Positions 33,223 to 45,077 of a stretch of DNA of 64,000 nt are shown piece after piece. The DNA lies in the NCBI GenBank assembly GCA_013396915.1, contig VWZL01000359.1:1-64000 (forward strand), given 5' to 3'. How positions within the stretch are numbered: position 1 is the stretch's first letter; every line of letters begins with the position of its first letter. The translations under genes and the position numbers were made by a program. This DNA comes from Stercorarius parasiticus (lineage: Eukaryota > Chordata > Aves > Charadriiformes > Stercorariidae). Under the pieces are notes generated by a model, which saw nothing but the letters and a program-made list of their open reading frames with translations, did no database searches and was not told where the DNA came from.

Positions 33223-33783
33223 CTTTTGCATACAGTCCCTGAGATGTTTACCAATATGCACAAGAGATATACTGTAGTTATATTTCTAGAGTATTTTTCA
33301 TGTGCCATTGTCATCAGCAAAGAGTCATTTTCCCTGGCAATAACCTGAATCATATGTTGGGCTGGAATTATTTTTGCCTCTCCCAAGCCTGCATTTGGCT
33401 CTGCATAGCTTCTTCTCATGATCGAACCACACATACCCCTGCATTGGCAATAGCTGCCTTGTTGACAGGGTGGTAAATAGTATCACTATACCCCCAAAAG
33501 GAGATTAAAAACAAAACAGGGAGATTAGAAAACAGCTGTTGGGGGAGCGGTGATGATGGGGTGGGAAGAGGACACTCCCAAGGCAAATATCCTTCTGTAT
33601 CATGGGTCAAACCAAAATAAACAAAACTAAAAATAGAGGGAACTAATAGGATAGTCACTGGATATAAAATGTGAGTCAGGCCTTACTGAAGAACAGGGCA
33701 GGTGGTGCAGAACGTTGGACAAAAGGCTGCTTACCTGGTGGGGAGAGGAGCTGTGAGGGCTCTGATGGGCCCCTGCCTTCCCC
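33223..33783. other. single-copy non-coding stretch between two CR1 copies
   Basis: Nothing is recognised here. The minus-strand frame that enters from the CR1 at its left continues a short way into this stretch, but the extension has no reverse-transcriptase resemblance. Confidence 0.5.
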
Positions 33784-33956
33784 CTGCCCAGGGAAGTGGT
33801 GGAATCGTCATCCCTGCAGGTATTTCAAAGATGGGTAGACGTGGTGCTTAAAGTCATGGTTTAGTGATGTTTTTTGTCAGTGTTAGGTTGATGGTTGGAC
33901 TCGATGATCTGAAAGGTCCCTTCCAACCTAGACAATCCTATGATTCTATTCTATGA
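33784..33956 (+). mobile_element. CR1 LINE 3'-end fragment
   Basis: It begins inside the conserved CTGCCCAGGGAAGTGG block near the end of ORF2. It continues through GTGTTAGGTTGATGGTTGGA and CTCGATGATCTGAAAGGTCC and ends in ATTCTATTCTATG octamers. It is only about 170 bases and strongly 5'-truncated, in the opposite orientation to the CR1 ending 560 bases upstream. Confidence 0.92.
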
Positions 33957-35803
33957 TCTTCTCCTCTATGTTCTCGGAAAGCACCTCTGCTCACATTTTT
34001 CTGCCCCTTGGAAGCTATTCTCTCCAGATCCCAACAAGGCTACAGAAACGTGGGCAATATGAACCTTCTTCACGCTCTCCTTATGATCTGGTACCCAGCC
34101 ATGCTGATACAGCCCCTTCCTCCCCACTGCCGCCCAGCGTGGCCTCAGCCCCTTGCCTGCCTGCTGCTGGCTTTTCTGTTTTCTGCTGCTGCCATCCCAC
34201 TCCCAGCCACGGGGCAGCAGGCAGAGCCAGGTTATCTGGAAAGGCCACCACAAACACCAGGGAGTCACACTCCGCCTGGTCCAGTCACTGTAGTGCCCGA
34301 CAGGCCAAGAAGTCTGTACTTTTGGCTACAGACAAGGTGAGGAGAGAGGTGAACTATGGGGACGAGTGACACCTAAGAAGAACTTGTGAGCAGGCATGAC
34401 TTGCTGATAGAGTGCTGAAAATAGGAAGCATCTCTAAAAATGTGCTCAGTGAAACTAGAATCAATCCCTATAAAAGCAATAAGTGAATCAGAAAAGAAAC
34501 AGTTGTCTCAATTGCTTATACCATCAATCAACAGCACCTACAACTGAGCACCCCATCCCTGCCCTAGGCAGAAGAAATGAATGACCTTGTCCTCTAGGGT
34601 AGCCAGTTCACTGAGGAATCAACCTTCGCAGAACCCCTGTCTCCCAGTTCCAGACAGCAACCAGTGACTGCCATGGGAGAGCTCACGGGTCGCAAGTCTC
34701 TGAGCAGGGGGAATACAGACTCATCACTTTGCCTTTTTTAGATGAAGAGACACCTTCGTTAAGTGCGCATGTGGGTGTGCATTACATGAGGATAGGTTCC
34801 CAGAAATAAACACCAAGGTGCCGTCAAACTAGTCATTAACTTCTGGATTAAAAAGTAAGATTATTCAATAGCTACTACCAGAATTGATTGACTCACTGCT
34901 GAGGAAAGCTTTCATTTTTGTACGGAAAGGGAGAAATCAGAACAAAAAAGTGTTATGGAGACTGTCAACGTGGAATAGGTGGCCGCGCAAAGCAACGCGG
35001 GGTCATCACAAACTGGGCACCGTCCCCCCACCAGGATCTAAGGAATCTGGTGCAGATGCTGGTTGCTCAGGGCATTTCATGTCAATGGTTCTTCTCTGTG
35101 AGAGGGCTCAGGGCACCCACCGTACAGGCCATCGGTGCCGGTGGGCTTGCACTGAAAGGAAGCTGACTCCACCTTAAACCCTCTGAAGACAAACTAATAC
35201 AACCCCATTGTTTCTAGTCTTAACTTCATGGTTTGATTTCATTACATGCTTGATGAATTTACTGACTGAATAATTTGAACCCATTGATTTATAGATTCTG
35301 GCTTAATTATAACCTTAGCATTACCGTTGCATTGTTCCATTTTTAATTAGCTCAGGAAGACTGCAGTAAGTGAGCCCAACAGTCAGGTTTATGTGTTTAT
35401 TTGCCTGTTTGTACTTAGTAAAAAAATGCAGAAAAATATGTATGCTAATAGCTATTTAGAATCGCAAACACTGGGAGGGAAAACCATAACAGATGCTAGA
35501 TGTGTTTGTTTTTTTTTTCCCCTAAGTAACTCACAGAAGGCAGAAGATACCACCTCTCCCACACAGATAATGAGCCACACCGACCAAAGGATCAGTTATT
35601 GGCAAGTCAGTACAACTTCACATTTTATCAAAGGGGCACTAATTTTCCTAGGTTAAGAAACAAAATAAAAAACCAGGAAGATGGAGAATCATCAGGAGAA
35701 AATATTAGGCAAAAAGTACACAAATCAGTGCGCTTTCAGAAAAGTACTATTAAAAAAAAAAAGAACAGTTATTGAGACTTTTCAGGGATTTTCTTTGCTT
35801 CAG

Positions 35804-35855
35804 GTCTTGACAAAGGAGGGGAGGATCTGGACACAGAAAGGCAGAAGGGCACAAG
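35804..35855 (+). other. weak candidate exon (52 bp)
   Basis: A TTTTCTTTGCTTCAG acceptor ends at 35,803. It is followed by 52 bases open in one frame (17 codons plus one base) and then AAG|GTAAGTG at 35,856, which matches the donor consensus well. The splice signals are the strongest pair seen in the window, but the peptide is short, very basic and unrecognised. It may be a chance match or an exon of a non-coding RNA. Confidence 0.17.
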
Positions 35856-38800
35856 GTAAGTGACTGTAGCAAAACTATTTCAGACGTGCAGCTGGGTTGT
35901 AAGAGGCCCCTGCACGGTGCTCGGCGCTCTCCCGCGTGAGGGAGAGAGTTCCCATTTCCCTGACAGGGCGCAGAGGGCCATATCCTCCGACCTTATGGCT
36001 CTGTGCCATTTATTGCTGTCTGCTTTTGTTTACTACCGTGCCAGTGACAAGTGCTTGAGCTTACTCTGCTGCCATTTGTGCAGGTCTCGGAGGAGGCTGG
36101 TGCCGTCCTTTAGCTGTTGTCACAGGAATGAAATATCGGGAAGTGAATGCCTCATATACTCCACAAACTGGGGAAGTTCATGGCACTGCTTTGATCTTTT
36201 CATTATTCCACAGAGTCATTGCCTGACTATTCAACCCCTGCTCGACAGCTTGGATCATTAGAAAGAGGGACATTAATACATTTAATGTATACACACGATC
36301 AAAATGCTGACTGTTGACAAGGTCAAAGAAAAATAATTAAATGCCATAATTAATGAAATATATTTGCCATTAAAATATGATGCCTCATTCTCTTGACAGA
36401 GACACTAACAAGAAAAAATGACCTTATTAAAAGTCTTCATGTTCGTGTAAATCAGAGGCATGGTTTTTACGGTGCTGCTGGTCACAGGTTCCTACCAGCA
36501 AATCCTCTGGGAGATGCTCGCTGCAGAGCTCTGCAGCCCTGGGAAGCGCTCGGCAGGAGTGTCACACTGAATTAGAGCTGGGGGACATGGCTACAAGGTC
36601 TGTTCCAGCAGCCATCCTTGCTTTAAACCCACACCGATCCGCAGCCCTCTGGATTACAGTGCCTCAGCGCAGCTAAAACAAGCCCTGCATGTGTGTTGCA
36701 GCAATGAACAGTGGTAGGAACTGAATGTAGCTGAAGCAAAAGATGCATCAGCTAAAGGTAGCCAACAGTAAGCAGCACTATCCAGTAGATCCCAAGGCAA
36801 AAGGTTTGTGTCTCTCTGTCTTAATTGACAGCAGTCCATTTCCAGTCTTAATCCTTACATTATTCATTCTTCCGAAGTGCAGAAGGGGGAACTGACTCCT
36901 CATTTCTAGCACTATTTGAATTCCGGAGAGAGGCGATGCTATGCAATCTGTTATTCTTATTGGCAGTTGGTGGCTTCTGGTATTTTGGCCTAAAAACTGA
37001 AAGCCCATTAGAGGGTGTATCAGCACCACAACTACAAATAAATCTTTAAGGTTCAAAAAATATTTCTTCAGTTGCAGCAAAAAACAAGATACTGTAACAT
37101 TAGGAGGAGGTTTAACTAATTGGAACTGCTTAATGCATGCTCAGCAGCAGCTGGAATAACAGAAAGCTGTGTCTGAGTAGGAACAGCAGATGTTATGAAT
37201 TTCATCTGGTCGGATCCTATGGCTGATGGGGAGGTCCTCCTCCACATCTGTGAAACCGTCGCCAGATTCCACATACCAACTTTCTGAAGCAGGCATTACG
37301 GGGGGGGTAGAAGTGAAGGAGCACATTTTCTCCAGAACCTTTGACAACGGAATATGCAGCTTTCAGGCAGCTTTCAGAGCAGGACCAAAAAACAGTGAGT
37401 GTGTAGAAACACTTTATAAATGCCAATGGTGCACACCAACATGTTTAAAAACTGTGATTTGTGCTCCAGATGTCACAATATGCAATTTTAAAGTCAGGCA
37501 ATATTAAAATTAGAAACAAGTATGGGATTTTTATTACAGTAATTACGCCACTGCAGTTGCTGGCATGGATGACGTTAATTATACTGTGTGCAAATGTCTT
37601 CTGTATCTTACGTGTTCATGAACGACAAAGCTAGGTGGGCATAAGCCCACTGATGTTATCAAAGCCATGCAGATAATAAGGACAGGATCCGAAGAGCGCT
37701 GGCGTGTAGCTTGGTGGGTTACAGGTATGTGAGTATTACAGCAGCCTCTAATACTTGGGTGGAAACCTCCCAACAAGCATCTATGCCCAAGGTGCCACAA
37801 GCATTTCTGGTTTTCCTCCAAGCAAGCAATGGGAAGAAGGAATCTTGGTCAAGTTTGGCACAGCATCCAGCTGGTGAGGGGATTTGGGCAGGGAGGGGGA
37901 AGCCTCAATTCAGGTTCTCCCATGGATGCTGATGTGCATTTCCCCAGCACCGAGGCCGGGTGCGTGCCCTCTCCAAACCCCAGCAGCACTGGGCTGCCAA
38001 GGGGAGGAACCACAGACCCAGAGGAGTGAGCGTGAGGGTGGAAGGGGGAGAAGGGGAGTCTCGCTCCTGCGGCCACGTGCTGCAGACAGGAATGGGGGAG
38101 GCCTGGCTCCAAAGGCTTTTTACGCATTTTGCGTGGCAGAGGGGAAGCTTTGTTCTTTATTTCTCTCTATGAACAGATTGAATTACCTGCCATGCATTTT
38201 CATTGACTGTGACCAACCATATCCAGCTGACATTCATCCATGACAGTCTGAGTGGGGTTTCTGGTAGATCTTGCCCTGGTGTGCTGTCCTCTGAGCTTCA
38301 GAGATGGTTCTGTTGTTGCAGGAAAAGGGGGAGGAGGTGAGTGAGATGCAGCCATGAGCGAAGAGCTGACGTAAGCCAGGCTTCTGCGATCTGGTCTAAG
38401 CAACAATAAGAACTCCACTCTTCCATTGTTCGCCTGTTTGTTACAATCATGTTCATTCATTCCTGCCTTCAGCTTTATTTCTGTGAGGATTGTTGACTCC
38501 ACTTTTAGATCCAGTGGCACAAGACCACAGGTCAGTCCTGTGCTCTTTTCACACAGGGAAACTGCGAGGAAAGCCTCTTTCAAACCATTTTATAATGAAA
38601 ACATAAACAAAATTTGGAAAGCCAGGCCTTATGCTCCATTTTTATTGGGTGAGAGATATGTAGAAGCAGCCACTTTCTCATTCCCAAGTTGGTCATAACT
38701 GGATCTTGATTTTGAACAAAGTACCTTTCATGTTTTCCAGATATTCCTCTTCTGTTCCCACTTTTCCATTCTTGCTGGCTGCATGTGAGGAAGGAAACTG

Positions 38801-39152
38801 CACCTGCCAGCAAGCACACACCCAGCTTCTTTCAGCAAGAACATGATCTTATACCAGGTTAAAGTGCTCAGTGAATTTCAGCCTTGGTCACTCTAAGCAT
38901 TAAACTACTGGGAAGCACCTTGTGGACATGTAAGATGAGTTGGATTTCGTATTGCTTGCAGTCGTGTTCTGCTTTTATGGCTTTTCATGCCTCTTTCTAT
39001 GCTTTGGGTCCATGACTGGCCCTCTGCCATTAGCTTCCTGGGTCTCCTGCCCTTTTTCTCCTTCACAATAGCAGAAAACCTGGTATATGGGTGATAAAAA
39101 TCCTTTAGGCTTGCAAGAAGACAAGCAAGTCACTGGTGTTTACACAAAAAAG

Positions 39153-39168
39153 CAAACAAACAAACAAA
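39153..39168. repeat. (CAAA)4 microsatellite
   Basis: Four perfect CAAA units lie in A-rich surroundings. Confidence 0.7.
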
Positions 39169-41795
39169 CCAAAACCTTTTGTGTGCATCTCATTATCTCA
39201 TTACATGTATGTGAAGCCTTCAGAGGCTTGAGTATACTCAAAGCTGATGCTCTGCAGGCTCCACAACCCTCTTCTTACCCCAGCTGTTTTGTCTTTTAAT
39301 ACCCTCCCTGTCCTTCTTCCAGGCTGAAAAAGCTGTGAAACACAACCAACTTGCTTAAATAAAGATGCTGACATATGAAGAATACTGGTAAGCAAGCCTT
39401 ACCTGCATGCCTTTGTGTTTCCTCTTAAATAGTCTTAATTTTGTTTTTCTTTTTTTTTTTCTTGGCCATTTAATCAAGCTTCCCCCTCACAATCAAGAAT
39501 GATTTTTCTACACATTAGAAGATGTATCCTTCACGTATTTCTTATCCTGACTCTTTACCGCCTTTTTTTCTCCCTGACCTGTGTCCATCGGGTCTGGTGG
39601 GTGGCCCTGTTTGTTTGTTCGTTTGCACCCTGCCGTTTAGCATGAAATCAATCCTCTGTTAAGTCAAATGTCTGATTCGATGAATTTTGAGTGAATTCCA
39701 TTCACTTGGAAAAAGAAAAAAAGGACAAGCATTGTAGTTGGGGCACAAATGAAAAACAGAAGAGAGAATGGGTTTGTGAGGTGCCTGGCTGTCAAATGCA
39801 GCTCTGCACAGCATCATTCAAAATACCGTGGTAAAAAAATAGAAGCACATGAGAATGGTCCACAGATATTAAAACAGCACATAGAGCCATCTACTCGCTA
39901 AAGAAACATACTGCATACCACAAGTGGCTGGCATGCTTGCACCTGCTAAATATTTTTTGGCACTGATGCTGCCTGCCAGCTTGGGGTCAGTTTAGACAAA
40001 TGTGTTTATGGAGCCATGTCTCTGCCTTTGACTCTGTGGATCATTTCTCATGCCCACGCTGTAATTACAGTGAAGCAGCGGAATTTGACAGGTTCATGGT
40101 TTGTTGACATAATGTGAAAAGAGCAAAAAATCTTCTCTAGGAGAATGGAAATTGGGTGCTGATCCTCTGCGCCGATTAAATGAGTCCAACCCTAACATTA
40201 AGCGATCCTCTGAAACAGGTTGTTGCTTTAGTTGAAAATGTCTATGACATCAGGCTTAGTGGATAGCTGTGTCCGCTATCTTGCCAGCCCCCAAGGAATC
40301 ATTCTGGATCAATCAGAAGGAAATGTTTTGTCTGTCTGAATCCAGCTCTTCTATGAACTACGAGGTAGGTGACAGCAGCTCTTAGGGCTGCAGAGAGACA
40401 GGACATTGAGGACACGGGGCGGCTCTGCCCCGACACAGTCTGTAAGTTTCTTGTATGAATTAATCCCAGTGTCTGCTCCATCTCAGTTACAGCTGATGTC
40501 AGCTGGAGTTCTGGGTGCTAAACACCTCCTAAAATTGACACTGGGTCCCGAATCAGCAAAGTTGGAGGAAATGCCGGCCTAAATGGCAAATACAAGCAAA
40601 GACATAGAGTAAAGGAAAAATGCAGGCTGAAACAATTTGGCATTAAGAGACCTTAAGAAAAATCAAAAGCAAACCACCCACAGCTTGGTGAAATGAGACT
40701 CCAAAATAAAATCTAGTTAGTGTGTTGTCTTTTGAAACAGGACTCCTACATCAGCACAGGAGTGCAGCGAGTGAGATGCGCTATTGCTTGTGAAGAGCAG
40801 GATGGTTGTCTGCAGGCTCCCGTGGACCAACCAGCTACATAGGTAGGGAAAGGGGAGGGAGTGAAGGTGGTTGGTGTCTCCCCTTCTCGCATTAGCATCG
40901 CTACTGCAGCCTGCACAGCCCGCCTCGGCTGCACGGTGTAGCTGTGGCCATTCTGTTGCACAGCTCACCCTGCTTCTCCCTTCCCCCTTTCTTCCATCCC
41001 CCAGCACAGCTGGATCTGTCCCCGATGAGGAGAATCATATTCTTCCCGTCTGATACGGATGTTTAATGTTGAACAACAAAATTATTTTGTTAGGCGAATA
41101 AAATACAGACAGATTCACTGATAACCAAAATCTCCCTGTTGCTGTCAGTGCACTTGAAAATGCCGGCTCTGCAATGGGAAAGATGCACTTTATTTAGACT
41201 GAAGCCACAGCCTAAAAGGAAACAGTAAGCTTTTCAAATTAGTGCTGTTCTTTAAAAGCTTCTCTTTGGTGGTGTTAGAAAAAGACTTCTTCCATAAAAG
41301 GAAATTTTCTAAATTAATTCTCCAGCTGGTAGTACTTGGCTATCCTCATAAAGATGCTGCTTACATTGAGGAAAGAGAGATTACAACAACCACCCCTCGG
41401 CCCCACCCCCAGAACTGCTTTTATTTTGCTTAAAGAGATGATGAAATGATCCTGGGGAAGTTGAGCCCGGTGCTGGAAGAGGGGCTGTGCTGCCAACTCC
41501 ACTCCAAGGGCAGCATGTGTGCATGGACAGCATGAGTAGCTGTTCAACCACTTTCAGCTAAAACACAGGCTGCAAGATGGGACAAACCACTCTTTCTGGT
41601 AACTAGGGAAGAACACGGGATTCCTAGAAAATAGGGTTGAAAAGGTCTCATTATTAAAAATCACCAGTGATTAATGCTCCTCAGTCTCCTGAGGTACTGT
41701 ATTGCTCTGCTGCCCTTGCAGCCCAAACATCTATGCTATATTTCCCCTACTCTAATCTCATCTTCTTGCTCCTTCTTCACCCCAGGTTCACCTAC

Positions 41796-41815
41796 GGGTG
41801 GGGAGGGTGGGGGGG
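41796..41815 (+). promoter_or_regulatory. G-quadruplex motif with one-base loops
   Basis: The sequence is GGGTGGGGAGGGTGGGGGGG: four G-runs of three or more separated by single T, A and T loops. One-base loops give the most stable parallel quadruplexes known from biophysical work. It lies about 40 bases from the edge of an ancient CR1. No promoter or CpG island is near it, so a role is unproven. Confidence 0.7.
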
Positions 41816-41854
41816 AAATAAACCAATAAACCACCACCTTCTTTAGCATGTTCT

Positions 41855-42590
41855 TTTGGATATTTGAAGACTGCAGCTTATGGATCCTTCAGATTTTACT
41901 CCTCCGGACTATGGAGTCCCAGTTCTCTAAAATTTTATTAGGGGTTATATTTTCTGAAATATCTTTGTTACTTTCCTTTAGGCTCCCTCCATCTCTCTTC
42001 AAGGGTGGTACACAACACAGTACTCCAGTGAAGTGGAACAACTATATTAGCTGTTTTACATTAAAAACCTCCCATTTAAGCATCCTCACCTAATGATTGG
42101 GGTTTTTTCTTATAGCACTTATTTCTGTTTGTGATGCATTATCAACCCCCTCATGTTTTTCAGCAGAACTGATGCCTACATATTCATTTCCTGTCCTAAA
42201 CAGATTGTTTCTAAGCCTGTGTCCTCACTGAACTCCATACTTGTTATTTAAGACTATTCCTCCAAGTTGATCCCTTGAAATTGCATTCATTTTGCCAAAG
42301 TGGTTACAGTCCATTCCAGGCTCTCATCACCTGAAGAATGAACACACAATCCATTCAACCACCCAGATCACTAGGGCAAGTACTGAGGGCCAGCAGAGCT
42401 AGGATGGACCCTTGCCAGATCTCACACAATGTAGTCTTCAGTTAGTAAACCATTAGTGACTATCATCTGACTTGCCCTTTCTAAGGTATTCTAGTGCTTG
42501 TCTTAACATATCTTTCACTGGCCTGTGATGTAAGATCGTGTCAAAAGCCTTACTAACACCACAATACATGATTAAATTTTTCTTGTGGTG
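41855..42590 (-). mobile_element. ancient CR1-type LINE fragment (ORF2 part)
   Basis: Read against the old amniote CR1 consensus as I remember it, the plus strand shows the reversed blocks in the right order. These are ATATTTGAAGACTG, then TATTTTCTGAAAT, then CTCCCTCCATCTCTCTTCAA, then CACAGTACTCCAGTGAAGT. Further on come CAGCAGAACTGATGCCTACA with CATTTCCTGTCC, and GTGTCAAAAGCCTTACTAA near the right end. Divergence and indels are heavy and no frame survives. It is in the same orientation as the fossil at 3.2-3.7 kb, whose 3' end lies further along the element, so the two are separate fragments. Edges are approximate. Confidence 0.68.
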
Positions 42591-44845
42591 CTTTTGATGG
42601 ATGGGACAAAAATGTTTTCTTGGAAGCACCTGGACACTATCTATGCAAAGACTACTAAAGGAGCCAAGGGCTAACAGATGACAGAGAAGAACAAGAGTAC
42701 ATTACTTCTTTGACTAGCCAAAGTAGGTAGCTCACATGAGGTAAGGTAATTGCCTCTTCTGTGTGCTTCAGTTCCTCCCCTCTGTAGAATTTCATTAATG
42801 TGAAATATTAAAGCTCTCACTGACTGTCAACTTGAAGCTCTTTGAAAGAGAGGGGTTTCCACTATGTGTTTATGTGGTCACTCTTGTCAGCCGAGGCCTT
42901 TGAATACTATTGTAATATCAAGAAGAAAAAAAAATGCTGGGTTTGGTTCTCCCGACTACACCACAATGACTTGAAATTTCTTGTGTTTGAAGAGGATCAG
43001 GACATTTCTTTTCTCTAGGCCCATCCCTCAAGGCCCAGAGAAAGGCCCAACAAAAGCAAGTCTTGTATTGTAATTTCAAAGAATGGACTGGATATCTGTT
43101 ATGTTTCTATTTAATACAAAGACTCTTTCTAAAGCACACAGAACTTCTTCAAAGCTTATCCATCTGTCCATCCCAGATTTTAGGTCATAACCCAGAATCA
43201 GATAGTCATAAGGACAATTAGACCAAGGAAAAGAAATACCTTTGCTCAGGTAGGTGAACTGGAGCACCCTCTCCTGCTTCTGCAGGAGAACTTCATTCCT
43301 GGTTTCAGGTTGATCCACAAGCAATGGCAGATGAAACGAGGACACCAAGTATCCCTCAAGGTTTCAGCAGAAAGAGATGAAAGGGATGTGAATCAGCTCC
43401 TAAGCAGCTGCAGTTTACAGTATAGCTTAACAGCGTGACCCCAGGTCAATGGCAGTTTCCCATAACATGCTGGGCTGCGGGCTCTGGTGGTTTAGGAGCT
43501 GACTCATGAGCCTTCCCGTCACCCCTGCTTTGGGGACACAACTCCTTGAAGAAAGATGAGGCAAACAGCTATGGCTATCAATCTCAACCTGCCACCATGG
43601 TGTGTCAACACCTCTGAATCACCCAGCGAGCTGCACTTGCACTCCCCAAACACTTCTGCAGCAGGAGGATGACTTTATCCAACATATTTGCCAGGGACAG
43701 GGCACTCTGCACCCTTCAGGAGTCACCAACCGCAGTGCAGGAGGCCTCTTCCAGGAGACCCATGCCAAGCTACAGTGTGCATTTCTGGTGGGAGGACTGG
43801 TGGGGCCAGAGGGGCACAGGCCTTACCGAGGCAGCTGAGGTTGGCTGTTTTGCAGCCATGGTGAAAAGCTGCCTGAGCTCTGTCATGAATTATACAAAAT
43901 TCTCCAAGAGTTTATATAACTCTTCTCACACTGCCCAGCCATTTGGATGATGGCACTCAGTAAAAATATCCATGTTCAAGACTATTCTTTATTAAACAAG
44001 CAGTGCTTGCGTGTCCTGGGTCACCGCTGCAGAACTTACACCCGCAAAATCTCCAGGCAGTGGGATGCCACGAGTGTTGAAGCACAGTCTAGCATTCAGG
44101 TTTAAAAAAGCAACATGCTTAGCCTCACTAGCTGTGAGTTGGAAGCCAAAAACTCTTTCTATAAATTGCCACAAAAGCACAGATAAGCCGGGGGATCGCC
44201 CAACATCTTGGCGCCTGCAGTCCTCTTCTGCTCTCCATCCCTTCCCTTGTTTGCTGCCACAGTCAGTTTTGCACAGTGGAATGGGGAGACTGAAAAGGTC
44301 ATCCTGAGCTTCTGAGTTCAGTCTGCCCCAGCCACAGTTTAAAAAGGTCCACAGTACAGGTATGGCTTCAGAAACAGATGGCAGTGCACAAAAAATGAGT
44401 CCAAAAGGCCCAAACACCGGGGTTCCCCAGAAAGGGCAGGGGTGAGTAACATTCCAGCTCCTGTGGGACTCATCCAACGATCTCTCCCTGTATTGCCAGC
44501 TGAATGAGGAGCACTAACCAGAAACTATCTAGGAAACTAGTGCCTTTAAAGGCAGTCACTTGTTATCTGAGCTCCTGCAGCTCACAATTACTCCATCCGG
44601 AGAGATGAGTGCCCAGCTATTTGCCACTTTCCAGTCTTGGACCTTTTATGCAAAGAACAGTTTGCATCAAGTCAGTGCTACTAAAGCTTCCTCATACTGG
44701 GAGGCTGGAGCAGGGGGACAAAGGGAGGAAAGGAAAAATCCTAGTTACAGGTTGTGGCAAAAGACTGCCCTGAATCTAAGAGGGGAATAGGGTGAGGAAG
44801 GCAATTCTCCTTTTAACCAAATTATATTTAGATCCTTACCTGGTC
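42591..44845. other. single-copy non-coding stretch
   Basis: No gene is recognised. The longest open frame is 161 codons on the minus strand (43,992-44,477). Its TAA stop overlaps an AATAAA hexamer (plus-strand TTTATT at 43,988-43,993), so it would have essentially no 3' untranslated region. It has no family resemblance and is judged not to be a gene. Confidence 0.5.
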
Positions 44846-45077
44846 CTTTTTCTTTTTCTTTTTCTTTTTCTTTTTCTTTTTCTTTTTCTTTTTCTTTTTC
44901 TTTTTCTTTTTCTTTTTCTTTTTCTTTTTCTTTTTCTTTTTCTTTTTCTTTTTCTTTTTCTTTTTCTTTTTATTTTCCTTTTTCTTTTCCTTTTTCTTCT
45001 TTTCCTTTTTCTTTTCCTTTTTCTTCTTCTTCTTTTTCTTCTTCTTTTTCGTCTTCTTCTTTTTCTTCTTTTTTTTA
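44846..45077. repeat. (CTTTTT)21 hexanucleotide array grading into a pyrimidine tract
   Basis: Twenty-one perfect CTTTTT units run from 44,846 to 44,971. Degenerate TTTTCC/TTCTTC units then continue to about 45,077. Only about two purines interrupt the 232 bases. Translation gives an artefactual leucine-phenylalanine ladder. Long mirror-symmetric purine/pyrimidine tracts can form triplex DNA and are highly length-variable. Confidence 0.95.

Larger units (their letters stand above)
33957..41795. other. single-copy non-coding stretch
   Basis: No gene is recognised over about 7.8 kb. A weak exon candidate (35,804-35,855) and a CAAA run (39,153-39,168) are listed separately. AT-rich blocks at 35,220-35,370 and 36,260-36,400, the latter with two nearby ATAATTAA cores, have the look of regulatory sequence but nothing decisive. 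GC-richer patches at 34,100-34,300 and 37,850-38,130 give short meaningless open frames on both strands. Confidence 0.45.

Noticed and set aside
43992..44477. 161-codon minus-strand frame ending at an AATAAA hexamer
   Set aside because: The stop overlaps the poly(A) signal, leaving no 3' untranslated region, and the peptide has no family resemblance.
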